A stretch of 64,000 nt of DNA from Amblyornis subalaris (taxonomy: Eukaryota; Chordata; Aves; Passeriformes; Ptilonorhynchidae), in NCBI GenBank assembly GCA_018881555.1, contig JACAXG010000202.1, positions 186,001 through 250,000 of the forward strand. Reading direction: 5' to 3'. The position numbers and the translations under genes were made by a program. Shown here piece after piece: positions 1 through 11,800 of this stretch. Below the pieces are notes generated by a model, which saw only the letters and a program-made list of their open reading frames with translations, was not told the origin of the DNA and did not search any database. Numbering within the stretch: the stretch's first letter is position 1; each line of letters starts with the position of its first letter.

Positions 1-3000
1 GGGAAGTGAGCCGGCAGCTGCTCCCACTGCCAGACTGGCCCAACACGGCTCTTCCCGCTGGCTGCATCTTTGGGATCAGCTGCTGCCACATGGACCTGGT
101 CATGACTTCTTTATAAGGAAAAATAGCAACACAAAGCTGTTTTTCTGTGCTTATTTTTTATGGGTTATTAATATATGGTTGGTATGATAGACAAAAATAT
201 TGACTATATCATACCATTTTTTTTTTCAGGTATGCAGAAATTCTCAGGTCTAAATTTTGGTGTGAACAAAATTGATTCTATTTGTAGAATCAAAAATCCA
301 AGTGACATGACTGTAAAATTCTGTGGGGTTTTGTGCTTGTTTTGCTGAGAGTTTTTTAACTTGTAACAATTAGTAAGAATCCTATGACTGATGGGAAATT
401 CTATGGCCAGGAGGAGAATCAGTCACCCTTAAAATGTCATATTTCAACAACGTGAATATCCTTTCTAGGATTTACAGGTATTCNTGTCTTTGTACAGCAA
501 CATTTGTATTGTAATTATATATCATTGTTTATCTAGTGTTAAATTAATTTGGCAGTGCTAAACCAGACAGAAGACAACTAATAACTGCTACTTATAAAAA
601 TATGCAACAGCAGTCCAATAATTCCCTGCTAAATTACTTCACTCAAATATATTAGATTTTCACTGTTAAAAAACAAGTTTCCTGTGATCAAAAGGAAGGT
701 AAGACTTGTACCCATATCAATTTACCAGTAGTTCTACCTCAACAAAGCTGAAATATGAACTTTCATTGCAATTCAGTCTTTACTACGACAATGAAAAAAA
801 TAGGCTTTGTCTCCTCATTGTTTTGTTACTATCTTTTCTCTCATTATAGATAAAGAAAATATTTGCTAAAATATGTCATTACTTTTCTGGTTTCCCTCAC
901 AGCATGAAGCATGATTGCAATTTCTTTATTCGTATTATGTCCAGAGCTGGATCCTCTGGCATTTCATTAATCTAATTACAGAAGTCATATGCTAACAGTT
1001 CAGCCTTTTTAATCTCATGACTTCCATCTCCTTCATTGTCCTTATTAGAAAAGAAATCTGAAACAAATGGAATTACGGTTTTCCTATTCCCCCTGCCTGC
1101 ACTGTGCTGTCCTGGGAATACCCACGGTGTACCCACTGTGCTCAGCAAAGCTCCTGCTAATGCCCATGGACATGCTTGTCAAGGTTTAATCATCTTATTT
1201 CCTCCTTGTTTGGCTGGGGTTGTTTTCACACCTCTGTAGGGATGAGTGGCACACGTCCCTGCCTGCGCTCAGAGGGGGACAAAGGGCTGTCCCAGGGTGA
1301 GACCACCTCTGCTGCAGGTGCCCACCTCCAGCCATGGTTTGTTCCCTTTCTCAGCCTTGCCCGGGGCCTCTCTGAGCTGCCAAGCTCTAAATATGCCTCA
1401 AATCCTCTCCTCTAGGAGATGAGGAAGGAGGACTCTCAGTGCCAGCTGAATTTTTAGAGGGAGCCATGTGAGCTGGTCTTGGATTCTTAAGCTGTGGAAA
1501 CCTTATACCCATATCTACCAGGGAAATAATATTCTAAACACACAGAAATGCATCCAGCTATTCCAGCCCAGGGAAAATATGGATATTACTAAGAAAGTTA
1601 TACAACACTTTATTTAGTCCAAGGAAAAGTTTTCTAGAGATTGGGTAAACAATCCATGGAAAAAGCCTTTTGCTTTAGCTAGGAGCTGGACAAGCAGACC
1701 TAATAGATCTTTTCCATTTCTCACCTCTAAAACCCAGTGCAGTCTATTTTTTTTTTTTTTTTTTTTTTATGTCAGTGATCAGTGGAGCATATCTGTGTGT
1801 GCTGGAAAAGAGATTGGCTATAACCATCTTGTACTTACTATGACATGTACTTTGTCTTTTTATAAAAAACAAACTAAAAATCCATAGTTAATGAGGCCTC
1901 AGATTCTTATAAGCAGTTTAATCAGGCTGTGCCTGTACAAGGCACATGGTTAAACGCAGTCTCTTCTAAGCAAGGGCATGACTTTCTACTTTTAAAGCAT
2001 GATATCTTTTGCACTTGGGCCTCTGAGTCTTGACTTATGTTTAATCTTTCAATTAAATTCCCTTCAGACATGTGAATTTTGTCAATGCTTATTTCTCCCA
2101 CACAAAAATCTGGTTACATTATGTGATGTTTTCTTCAGATCTTCTCTATTCTGCATGGCATTTCCCACCCCCTTTTTTATTTTTTCCTTCCCTCTGCTGG
2201 AAGGAAAAACTGTTTTTAACTGTGCCTGGAGCTTTGTCTTTGTCCTTCACCCATGTCTCTAGGACAGCAAATCCCAGTCTGCAGGGCAGGCATCCCACCC
2301 GAGCCCCTCTGCTCCCCCGGAAGGTCTCTGGGCAGCCTGCTCCAGGCAGGGACAGGGAGGACCAGGGGCTCCACAGCCACGGGCAGGCACCCCTGGGTGC
2401 CCAGTCAGGAATTCTGATTAGCTACAATTTAGAGAATAAAGAGGGGAAAAAAATAGAGAAAACTGGTGAGGAAATTAATGCAGCTTGTTGAATGAATGAG
2501 GTATGAAACAAGCTTGGCTGTTGATCTGACACATCTCTGGGTGATCCCTCAGCTCCTGATTTCAGTCTTAGGTGTGCAGGGCCAGGACTTGAGCATGGCC
2601 TGGGCTGAGTGTGGTGGTGCTGCTCCTCCATCCCTACTGGGGCTGAAACAACCCTGGCCAGCTTTGTGCTTGGCTGTTTTCTGTATTTCATTTCGGGTAA
2701 GAGCCCCAGGTGGCAGGTTTAACACACTGCTTTTAAGGAGCTCCTAGTTCAGAAGTGTTTTGTGCATTTCTGCAGCTTTCAGCAGCCATAAAGAGAACAG
2801 TTATCCCTTCTTGAACACAGTTGTATTTGTTTCGGAGCTGGGTTTTGTTACCCACTTTTAGTTGTCCTTCGAGCATTGTCACTGAGTAAAGCCACTTGCA
2901 GTTGGAGAACATCAAAGGATGGGTGATTTTACGGGTCACATTTAAGCATATAAATAGCTTTGAAGTTAATACTTTATTGAAAAAAATTGCTTGCTTGGTT

Positions 3001-5172
3001 GTTGTTTCATCACATCTTAATTACAGAAATTGGCTCTGACCACTAATGAAATTTCTAACAAAAGCAATGTGGTCTTTGCTTCAAAGGGAGTTTCACACAC
3101 AGAGTGGGCAGCCAGGGGACAAGGACTAATATAAGGACCCAGTGAGACTGATGACTTCTCCTTTTAGCAACTTCTTCTGGTAGGAAAAGTGCTCAAAGAG
3201 CTCGTATGTACCAGTCCTTACATACCTACACATTCCGGATCTCATCAGAATATTGAGGGATCTGGCCCATTATATGTTAAAACAGGTCCAGTTAAACTAC
3301 TCTTCGAGGAGACAGAATTTCTCCTCATGTGCTACTATAGGAATTTCCCAGTTTAATGATCTGTTTAAGCTTCAGAGTAGGTCTGCAGTGTGAATGCACA
3401 GAGCCTATCTGTTAACTGACCTCATCCCAGAGACCTGGGAAACTAAAAGTTTTATTATCCCTCCCTGGTGGACTCCCAAGAGACTCGCTCAAAGTCTTGT
3501 TTTCACAACACATTCAGGTATGAGCCTTGATCTAAAAAATAAAAATCTGTCTTGAAGTCACAGGGGAATGTAACAGCAGGAACCGGCACATTTCAACCCT
3601 AATTGTTCCTTTTTCAAGTGAGGTGAATATAAGCAAATTCTCCTTTAAGGCAAGCTGGTATTGCGGGGGACCTCTCTGTACAGAATAATTCANCCAAATT
3701 AGCCACTGCATCTGGTTTCAGTCACATAGCTCTCGATCACTGTTTTACGGATTAAAAGATCTCATCTAAGATTTAACACATCGATTCAATTACTTCAACT
3801 GGTGCTTCAAACACCATCAAAGTGTTGATTCTTTTCCCTTAATTCTTTTGAAAGGCTAATTCAGACTGACTCATTAACTAGAGAAGACTGCAAATTTGGA
3901 TAATGCATTTAAGTGGAGAAGCTTGATCCATCTTGATTAAAAGATTTTTTGTAGCTAATGCTTAACCTCTGAAGTTCATAAACTGAGCTACAGTTAATGA
4001 GTGTGTTTCATTCTCAAATGTTTAAGCATCCTCCCACTTCTTTTTGCCCCCAAAATCAAAAGGGGACACTTCGTGAGCTGAGAAATGCAACGTTTATGCT
4101 AATTCAATATCATTATAATTATTTTACAGCCACTGAAATACCTATGTGCAAACAGTTACATAAATGCCACGAATAAATACACCAGCATACTGTTTGCTTT
4201 GCTGAGTAAATCAGTTCATTAGAAGGATAAACTATTATATTGCCTAATTAGCCATCATCCAGGAAGAGTGTTTTCATGAACAGCCAGATGGGCAAAAACT
4301 GTCCTGGATCACTTGTTCTGAAAAGAAAAACTGATTAGCAAACATTTCTGATACTTTTCCTTGTATTTGAAGACAGAGATGTGGAAAACACAAACTTGAT
4401 GTATGACTTCAAGGCATGGAAGGGGATTCTTCTGACTTCCCGCATCGTCAGCATAAATTAAAGAATACTTGCATAAAACCAGACAGTTTTGGGGGCTGTA
4501 TTCTAGGTCACAAACACGAAGACAAAGAGCTTCTGAATGTGATCTGTGGTGTTAGGAAAGTTAGAAAGAGTGCTTGATTACACCAAAAAGGGATTACCCT
4601 GTACAGTGTGTGCATCTAATAGGATGAATTTTCTGGAGTTCTTTTTACACCAAAATACTTGTTTACTCTAAAACAGCAGTTTACTGTAAAACAGGCATCT
4701 GACTGTACTGATCACAGGAGATACAGACAGTAGAATTGGGTGAAAATATTTCAAATAATAAATTTGTTCAAAGTTTAGCATGTGCAGGAGTTTGCGAAAT
4801 TAAATAGATATCTTCAGGCAGAAGGAAAATTAAAGTGGGCCATAGGCCAAAAGCTTGCAGAGAATAACTCCCAGCAGCACACGGTAAAGCACCAGAAGGC
4901 AAAAATTTTCTCCTCCCTGGAGAATTTTCAAGTTCCCTGGAAATCCCAGAAGGGTTTTGAACACACCTTTTACATTGCTGACCCAGGCATCAGGAAGGAA
5001 CCCTCTGCTCCCCCAACTTTGCCAAGTTGGCTGCAGGCAGGGGAAAGACCTGCAGCTGCAGAGGGGTTTGCTGTGACCTGGCAGGGCCCTCTGAAAGGTT
5101 TTTCCATTGCNAAATCAGTGGTATAGCTGTGTTGGAAATGACAGATTTCTCTGTGGTCTTAAGACTGTTAAA
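1..5172. other. AT-rich non-coding stretch
   Basis: No gene is recognisable here on either strand. Open frames are short (up to about 140 codons), give low-complexity or composition-driven peptides, and match no family I know. The stretch is AT-rich with many short A and T runs. It contains a 21-T homopolymer, listed separately, and an AT-rich block at about 4085-4260 that looks more like a conserved non-coding element than a repeat. No RNA gene or recent transposon was seen. Confidence 0.7.
1747..1767. repeat. Poly-T homopolymer, 21 T
   Basis: An uninterrupted run of 21 T follows AGTCTA and precedes ATGTCAG. It could be the poly-A tail of a minus-strand retroposed sequence or a simple homopolymer expansion. 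The DNA to its right gave no recognisable SINE or processed pseudogene, so I treat it as a simple repeat. Confidence 0.85.
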
Positions 5173-5199
5173 TGTGTCTGTGTGTGTGTGACTGTGTGT
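5173..5199. repeat. Short interrupted TG microsatellite
   Basis: An imperfect (TG)n tract, broken by a C and by AC. It is short and imperfect, and probably has low variability. Confidence 0.7.
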
Positions 5200-6660
5200 T
5201 CATCACAGCAGCGTTGTCCCTGGGGTGTTTGGGAGGTACAAAGCACCTCGATAGGAAGCTGACCAGGTGTTCATACACTGAAAACTGTGTGAGCTGTATG
5301 ACATGCCACTGCAGCAGCCATCATAATGTCTTTTTGTAATAGGAAAGGTCTGACCAATGAAGCGAACAATATGTTGCTTGTTCACAAACGATATCCACTC
5401 TCTGGCATGGATGCTTTGGTCCAGAAATTTTATTTCTTGTTTATAACTCAACAGTTAATGCCTGAAAGAAAACAATATCCCTTCTACGTGAGTCACTGGG
5501 AAATAAAACTGTGGGAGACGGCTCGTGTTTGTGTTTAGACAGTTTTGTTTGCTCTTCAGTGCGTATAATTAAGTTTGAATACTTCATATTCAGGCTACAT
5601 TGAAGTTATCTTAAAAGTCATTTTCAGGTTGCAAGTCATTTCATCCCAGAGAAAAGGCTTAAATGGGAGTTCTGTTTTCTTTTACTTGACTTCAGGGAGC
5701 AGAGGTTCAAACAGTTTACATGTAAATGTCTGCATTTTAGACATTTAAAGCGAGAGGTGGTGACACCTGCCTGCTAATCTGGAAACAGAGACTTGGGGGG
5801 TCACCAGCATGCATAGCCAGGATCTCAGGGTCCCCCAGGGTCNCTTCCCTGGCAGTTCCTGTACCAGCCTTTGAGTGATCCTCCTGTGGTTTCCAGCATC
5901 TTGTCCAACTCTCCAAAAATAAAGTAGCCCTAAAATGTAGTTGATATAAGGCAACACAGCATCAGTGATTTCCATCAAAACCTGAGAGAAGGATGTGGCT
6001 GTGAAATGCTGAAATTGCATTGACAGAGCAGTTCAGGGAAGCACCCCAGTCTCCTGCCCCANGATGACGTGCTTCACGGGAGGCTTGGGGACAGCACAGG
6101 GGGACAGCACCAGGAGATCACAACTTTGCTTATAGGCTGTTCTGCCACGGGAAGAGAAGCTGGTGTTCATGCAGGGAATAAATCAAAGGCTTTAGCAGCA
6201 GCAAGGCCTCTCTGTGCCAGGCAGATGAAAAATTTCTCCCCACCTTGCTTCTTACGCCGCATCTCCATGGGGTGAAGTGACAGTACAAAGATGTACGAGA
6301 CAGAGAGCTGCTGCTCTGGTCCCCAGCCGCCCCATCTCAGCCAGGGCTTTGTTTGACAAAGTAGGTTACTAGANCTGTGTATAATGAGGGCATGGATTGT
6401 AGAGCTGCTGCTCTCCAATGCTCCTGAGGCAGGTCCGGCCCCAGTCGTGGGTCGCTCCTGAGGGGGACATTGCCCGCCCAGGCCCTGCTGTGGATCTCTC
6501 CCAAGGGGGACATTGGCACCAGAGCTGTGGCACCAGAGCTGCCAGGGCCACACACCGAGCAACGACAGGCCCTGACTGCCTGTGCTCCTCCATGCTGCTG
6601 AACACAGGCCTGAAACTTCATGTCAGGGCACCTTCATGCTCATCTATATCCGAAATCTGA
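5200..6660. other. Non-coding stretch before CR1 copy
   Basis: No gene was recognised. GC content rises towards 6400-6600, where several overlapping minus-strand frames of 78-131 codons occur. These are compositional: they overlap each other in different frames, contain N, and show no recognisable domain. Confidence 0.6.
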
Positions 6661-6898
6661 ATCATAGAACCATAGAATGGTTTGGGCTGGAAGGGACCTT
6701 AAAGCCCATTCCCACCCCCTGCCATGGGCAGGGACACCTTCCACTATCCCAGGGTGCTCCAAGCCTCATCCAACCTGGCTTTGGACACTTCCAGGGAGTG
6801 GGGAACCACAGCTTCTCTGGGCAGCCTGNGCCAGGGCCTCACCACCTGCACAGTAAAGAATTTCTTCCACATATCCAACCTGAACCTGCCCTACCCTG
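6661..6898 (-). mobile_element. CR1 LINE 3' end fragment (5'-truncated)
   Basis: Read on the minus strand this is the 3' untranslated end of a CR1 (Chicken Repeat 1) non-LTR retrotransposon. On the plus strand it opens with ATCATAGAACCATAGAATGG, the reverse complement of a CR1 octamer tail of about two imperfect ATTCTATG-like units. It then shows the family's usual blocks: TTTGGGCTGGAAGGGACCTT, CTGCCATGGGCAGGGACACC, CACTTCCAGGGA, CACAGCTTCTCTGGGCA and AGTAAAGAATTTCTTCC. Similarity fades at about 6898, so the copy is 5'-truncated, as most CR1 copies are. It carries no coding sequence. One N falls inside it. The family is confident; the subfamily cannot be assigned by eye. Confidence 0.93.
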
Positions 6899-8534
6899 TA
6901 TGTGTTTGTGTGTCCTGATATGCATTCAGAAATATGTACACATGCACTACAAATGCACTTATCCCTGCAACATCACTTCAGAGATGATACTTTCACACTT
7001 TAATCTAAGTTCTTTTGCTTATTATTATATAGGAGATACCCCAGGGGTCTATGGAAAGTTTTACATATTCATGGCAAAATTTTCTCTCCAGCAAATTGTT
7101 TCCTGTCCAAAAGATAAGATGAACCAATTTAGAAAGACAACAGTGGTAACCTGAGCCCAGGCTTGCACAAAGATTTGTCCTGATTTCCAGACTCCCGGGT
7201 CAAGATGCTGTTCATTGGATTTCATCGCTGGGAGCCCCACTGTTGGCAGCACNTGGCTGGAAAGCAGGGACACAGCTCTGCACAGCTCCTGCCATTCCCC
7301 CCAGGGCATCGCACAGCCCCCGGTGCAGACTGGTGCTTCAGGGGACATATCTGACGGCAACCCTGTCAGCAGAGCATCTTCCTTCTCCTTTTCATCTTAT
7401 TTTTAGTCTTTCATTTTAGCAGAATTAGTAACTCCTATTCCTGTTTATCGCCTTGTGCTTGCTTTGAGGACAGAGTTGCATCCCATCTCTGCAGTACCCG
7501 GCTCGGCAGCACTGTGGGGGATGCCTGGGGGAAAGCAGCTCACCATCACCAACCATGGCACGGCCTCTTGGCTGGGGCACCTCTCAGTGTGGAGCATTTA
7601 CTGAGGAAGGCTGGGACTGCAGCAGGNGAGTGACAAAGCAGTAAGGTGAGATGTGGAGGGTGGTAGCAGGGCATTCAGGGCACTCTCCCATAGATCCCAG
7701 GCTTGGGTTGCAAAGATTTGGAAGATGCTCTAAAGCCGTTTTCCAAAACTAATACTTACAAAAGGATTACAAGCCTGCGTGTGCTTCTGGCAAGCAGTGG
7801 TTTTGTAGTGGTTTCCAAGTCACAGCAAGCCATTCTTTTTTCCCTGAAATGCCACTTTTAACCATGGAGTTGGGAAAAAATTATTTCTCTAGCGACTCTG
7901 ACAAACCTGAGCACTGCTAGGTTCTCCCTGCCTGCACTTCATACACACTGCTGGGCTTGATCTCTAAGGAAAACCTCCAGTTCTGCTGTTCACGCAGATA
8001 TGTGAAACCAAGGCCAGTTATTTCCCCATTCAATATACTACACATACCTTTCAATACCAGTTCTTCTGAATCCTAAGGGTCAGCATCCTGGAGATTTAAC
8101 TTTTCCTACTGCTAGGGACATCCACCTTGCACAATGACTCTGCAGAAGCAATCCTGGAGTTATCTGTTGTCTTTGGACCTTGTGCTGCACATTTGTATCC
8201 CCAAGTCAGCAGTCTGAGGTAGATAGCATCAGCATGAAGAAAGGGGACAGGATCTGATCTTGTGCAGACCAGTCATCCTGAATTTGGAAGATGTAGGCAG
8301 CATATCAGGCAGGTCCAAATATGCAGTGGCTTGCTTTAACAGGACTTTGTACAACTCTCTTGGAGGAACAGGATTAGTAGAAGGCTGATTAAGCTTGGCC
8401 AAAATGCATGGGAAACTTGCTTTTTTTTTTCTTTTGCACATTCTTCTGTATGCTTTGTGCCATCTACGTACCAGATTTTTACTCAGTCTGTAGTTTTCTG
8501 AGCTACTTGCACGGAGTTTAGAAAAATGTAAAGG
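6899..8534. other. Non-coding stretch
   Basis: No gene, RNA gene or recognisable repeat was seen. Short open frames overlap the flank of the CR1 copy and read into it, which argues against their being genes. Confidence 0.6.
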
Positions 8535-8598
8535 GCTTAATTATACCCTCATTCGATTCGGTGGGAGTTTTGCCATTGATTTAAGTAGGAACTGAGCT
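8535..8598. repeat. Probable ancient amniote interspersed repeat fragment
   Basis: The segment holds CCCTCATTCGATTCGGTGGG followed by AGTTTTGCCATTGATTTAAG. It resembles a widespread old amniote repeat tail typified by 'TTGACTTCAGTGGGAGTTTT' and 'GCCATTGACTTCAATGGGAG'. I recall that element from reptile and bird genomes but cannot name its family with certainty. The copy is short and diverged. A chance match is possible because only about 60 bases align. Confidence 0.45.
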
Positions 8599-8762
8599 GT
8601 GAAAACGGATTTGCATGCATTGATTTATTATGCTGCAAGGGAAGGTCGAATGTGTGAACTTGGAGAAGAAGGAAAGTTCGATGTCCTAACATTCACAACA
8701 TCCCCTTGAGATTAGATTTCTCCTGTAAGTGAATGTATCATATAAATAGGCCTTAGGGTTTG

Positions 8763-8856
8763 TTTTGGATTCACAAATATTGATGAGGATTTTTGGCTTC
8801 AAGGGTGTATGATTAGTTTTGAAATCATAAATATTAATGAGAATTTTTGGCTTAAT
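8763..8856. repeat. Imperfect 54-bp-spaced direct duplication
   Basis: About 40 bases starting at 8763 (TTTTGGATTCACAAATATTG...) recur at 8817 (TTTTGAAATCATAAATATTA...). Both copies end in ATTTTTGGCTT. Spacing between copy starts is 54 bp and roughly four fifths of the aligned bases agree. A minus-strand frame across both therefore repeats the peptide KPKILINI, which reflects the DNA duplication and is not evidence of a protein. Confidence 0.75.
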
Positions 8857-11800
8857 TGTGGGAATTCTTTGGCTTTGCATTTCACTGGTGGTTTCCTTTT
8901 CATCTGGCAATATAATCCCCGACTTTGTTTTACAATAGCAACACTTTAAAAATAGATCTGTCAATATCCATGTGGCTGAACTTAAAGATCTGGAGTAAGT
9001 CACTTAGGGCTGTGTGATTTCCTGCTGTGAAGGAAGCAGTGAAAGATAGAGCAGATTAGAGCCATTAGAGACAGGCACAGAACACGAAACCAAAGGTTCC
9101 AGGCTCACAGAGGCAGTGTGGTTGGCCAATAATCCTGAAACATCATCCCCAGCTCACTCTGCCATGCCAGGAGCCATGAAATATCTGGTCAATTTGTTCT
9201 CCCCATTGCTTCTGCCTTGGAAATCCTCTGACCGCTGAGAGGCAATCCCAGATTGTCTTGCAGTGAGAAACCAGAGGACTAGGATGATATGTGATGTTTT
9301 CAGATTCCATTAAAATCTGGCCAGAGGCAGTTGGGTAAGTCCCAGTGGCTGATGTGTGGACTTCAGGAGGGATTAGGGTGATGGATCAAAGTTGTGTCAA
9401 CTCCTTGCATGCAGGTGAGTGCCACCCACACCGAGTGTGTACGCAGAACCATCACGCCAGAGTTCCGTGCCCCTGAGTCATGGTTCTTAGTTTTGATACA
9501 GTTGGGTAGATGACTGTGACTGCAACCAGTGCCAAGTGACTTCTCCAAGTCCTTTTACAACAAATAGCTCAAGAAACCAAGATGAGAGAGCGCCGGCGGC
9601 TAGAGAGGAAGAGATGAGCATGATGACACCAGAGAGCAGCAGGGACCTGACTCCCGGCATGGAGGAACCCATGTGTGTGTTCCTTCCTCAACACATCTGA
9701 GCCAGCCAGAGGAGCCCTGCTACTCTTAAACAGAGAGGCTCCGCAGACAGGCCTTGCATAGATAAACTGATTTAAATATGTTCACGACCTACTTATTTGT
9801 GGATGCGTATTCTGGGAATCCTGAAACACTGCCAGCTCTTTGTCAAGGTTTTGGGAAACACACNCACTGCTGGAGATAGCCTGCTGTGTTGTCTGACTTC
9901 ATTTTCCAACTTATCAGGCACACAGTGTTTATTCTTCACTGATCTCTCTTGGCAAGTTCAGCTTTGTTTGGTCTGGCTTTTCTCCTAACACTGTCAGTCG
10001 TCCTCCCTACGTGGTCTAATAGCTATATCTACATTCCCGAAAATCTCAATTTCCTTCTTTTGCTAAATTCCGTATAATATATTGATACTTTCATTAATAA
10101 AGCACGAGGAATATCCAGGGCTTTAATTAACTGCATTCAGCTATCTCTGAACCTAAGAAAGGTGCTGCCACAAACCATGCTATGAGTGAAATTAAATTGA
10201 TAAAGCTGCTTACAAATGCAGCCAGAATGAATAACAGCTATTCCAGCTTTGAAAAGGCATTGTTTTTCCTTTCATTATATTTGACTATAAATATAAAAAC
10301 AAAAGTGCATTTATACATATTCAAATATGGCCAAATCCTTATTTGGCATTCCTGGGTACATCCCAGTATGTACCTTAGGGCACCTGGACATTTCCTTCGA
10401 ATCACTGATGAGAATAACCTTGATTTTTCTCCTGCCCCCATTCTGGCCTCAAATGTGCTAATGCAGCTGCCAGGTTTGGGCAGGAGAGGATTTCAGTGGA
10501 GTCAGGCAGCTTTCACAAAATTCCCTGGGAACAGGATTAGGCCATCAAGTGGAGACAACTTGGGGCACATGTTAATGTCTTTGAAGGGTTACTGTTGCTT
10601 TAATTGGCAGCTGGATCTTTGCTTCTGAACCGCTGAGGATGCAATGACAAGGATAAACGGCACCACAGGACCTGGCTGCAATTTCTGACTGGCTGGATTT
10701 CATACGAGCTCAAAATCATGTCCACGTTTACGGAAAAAAAGCTGTTGAAAATAGAGCATTAANATTGTCATTGTATGGACAAACGAACGGCCCTGTGGGG
10801 ACAGGCTTCTGACAGCTTTATTTAAAATCGTTCTCCAAACAGTCCCTGGGTCTTCTCCACAGCTGTGGATGAGGTAATATGTAAGACACAAGTTGTGCTG
10901 GGTCTCTCGTGGCGAATCAAATCCAATAAGAAACACGTTAAAATTCGAACCTACAATTTTCATACTCTGTTTAAACCCCGATGATGTTCTCTTCTGGGAT
11001 TTTCTGGGTGACTTGTAATCTTTAGCGCAGTAATCTGTAGCAGCAAAAGTTGCACACGAGCCACTGTACTTTTAAACTGATTCATCACATTGCCTGCAGC
11101 TCCGTGGCAATTGCTCACTGCGGGTAATTAAGATGTCCTGGACGGAGCCGNAGAAGGACGCATGGCAAATGGAAAGAAGAGAAAAATTAGAGCAAGAGGT
11201 TCACTGATCAGAGCTGATGCTAAAATATCTTTTTTTAATGGAACAATTTATTTTCTAGTTTATAGCGGTAGCTGAATTAATCAGCTGCTTGTGGCTGACT
11301 TTGCATACAGATTCACTGGGACGGGCAGATACAGCCCAAGCAGGCAGGGTGACCACACTGACTCTGCCACTGATAATCCAGCACTGTCTCTTTTTAAGGT
11401 CTCTGCTCCATTTGATTTGCATTTTCTGCCTTATTACTCCTCTTTCCATCCCTGGTGATCCTTTTATTTTTATCACTCAGCCTTCCTACTAAAATTGCCA
11501 ACCTTTCTGCTACAATAACCTGGCAGTGTTCCGAGTCAGGAACTTGCCACTCGACATGAAAGGAAATGCAAGAAATGGTTTTACCACCAAAGGCCCCACC
11601 TATGCTAATGCTGCAGCAGGCAGTTGCACTTTAGCAACTAAATATCCATCTCAAAATGAATGAATGGGCTTTTCTAAGGTTAGGCCCCTTCTATTCTTTA
11701 CAGCAGGACTGGAAGGTGAAAGAATTGAGTGGTTTACTAGTAATACACAGGAAGACAAAATAGGAATTTCTCATTTTGCATCCTGGTTCCTTGATGAAAA

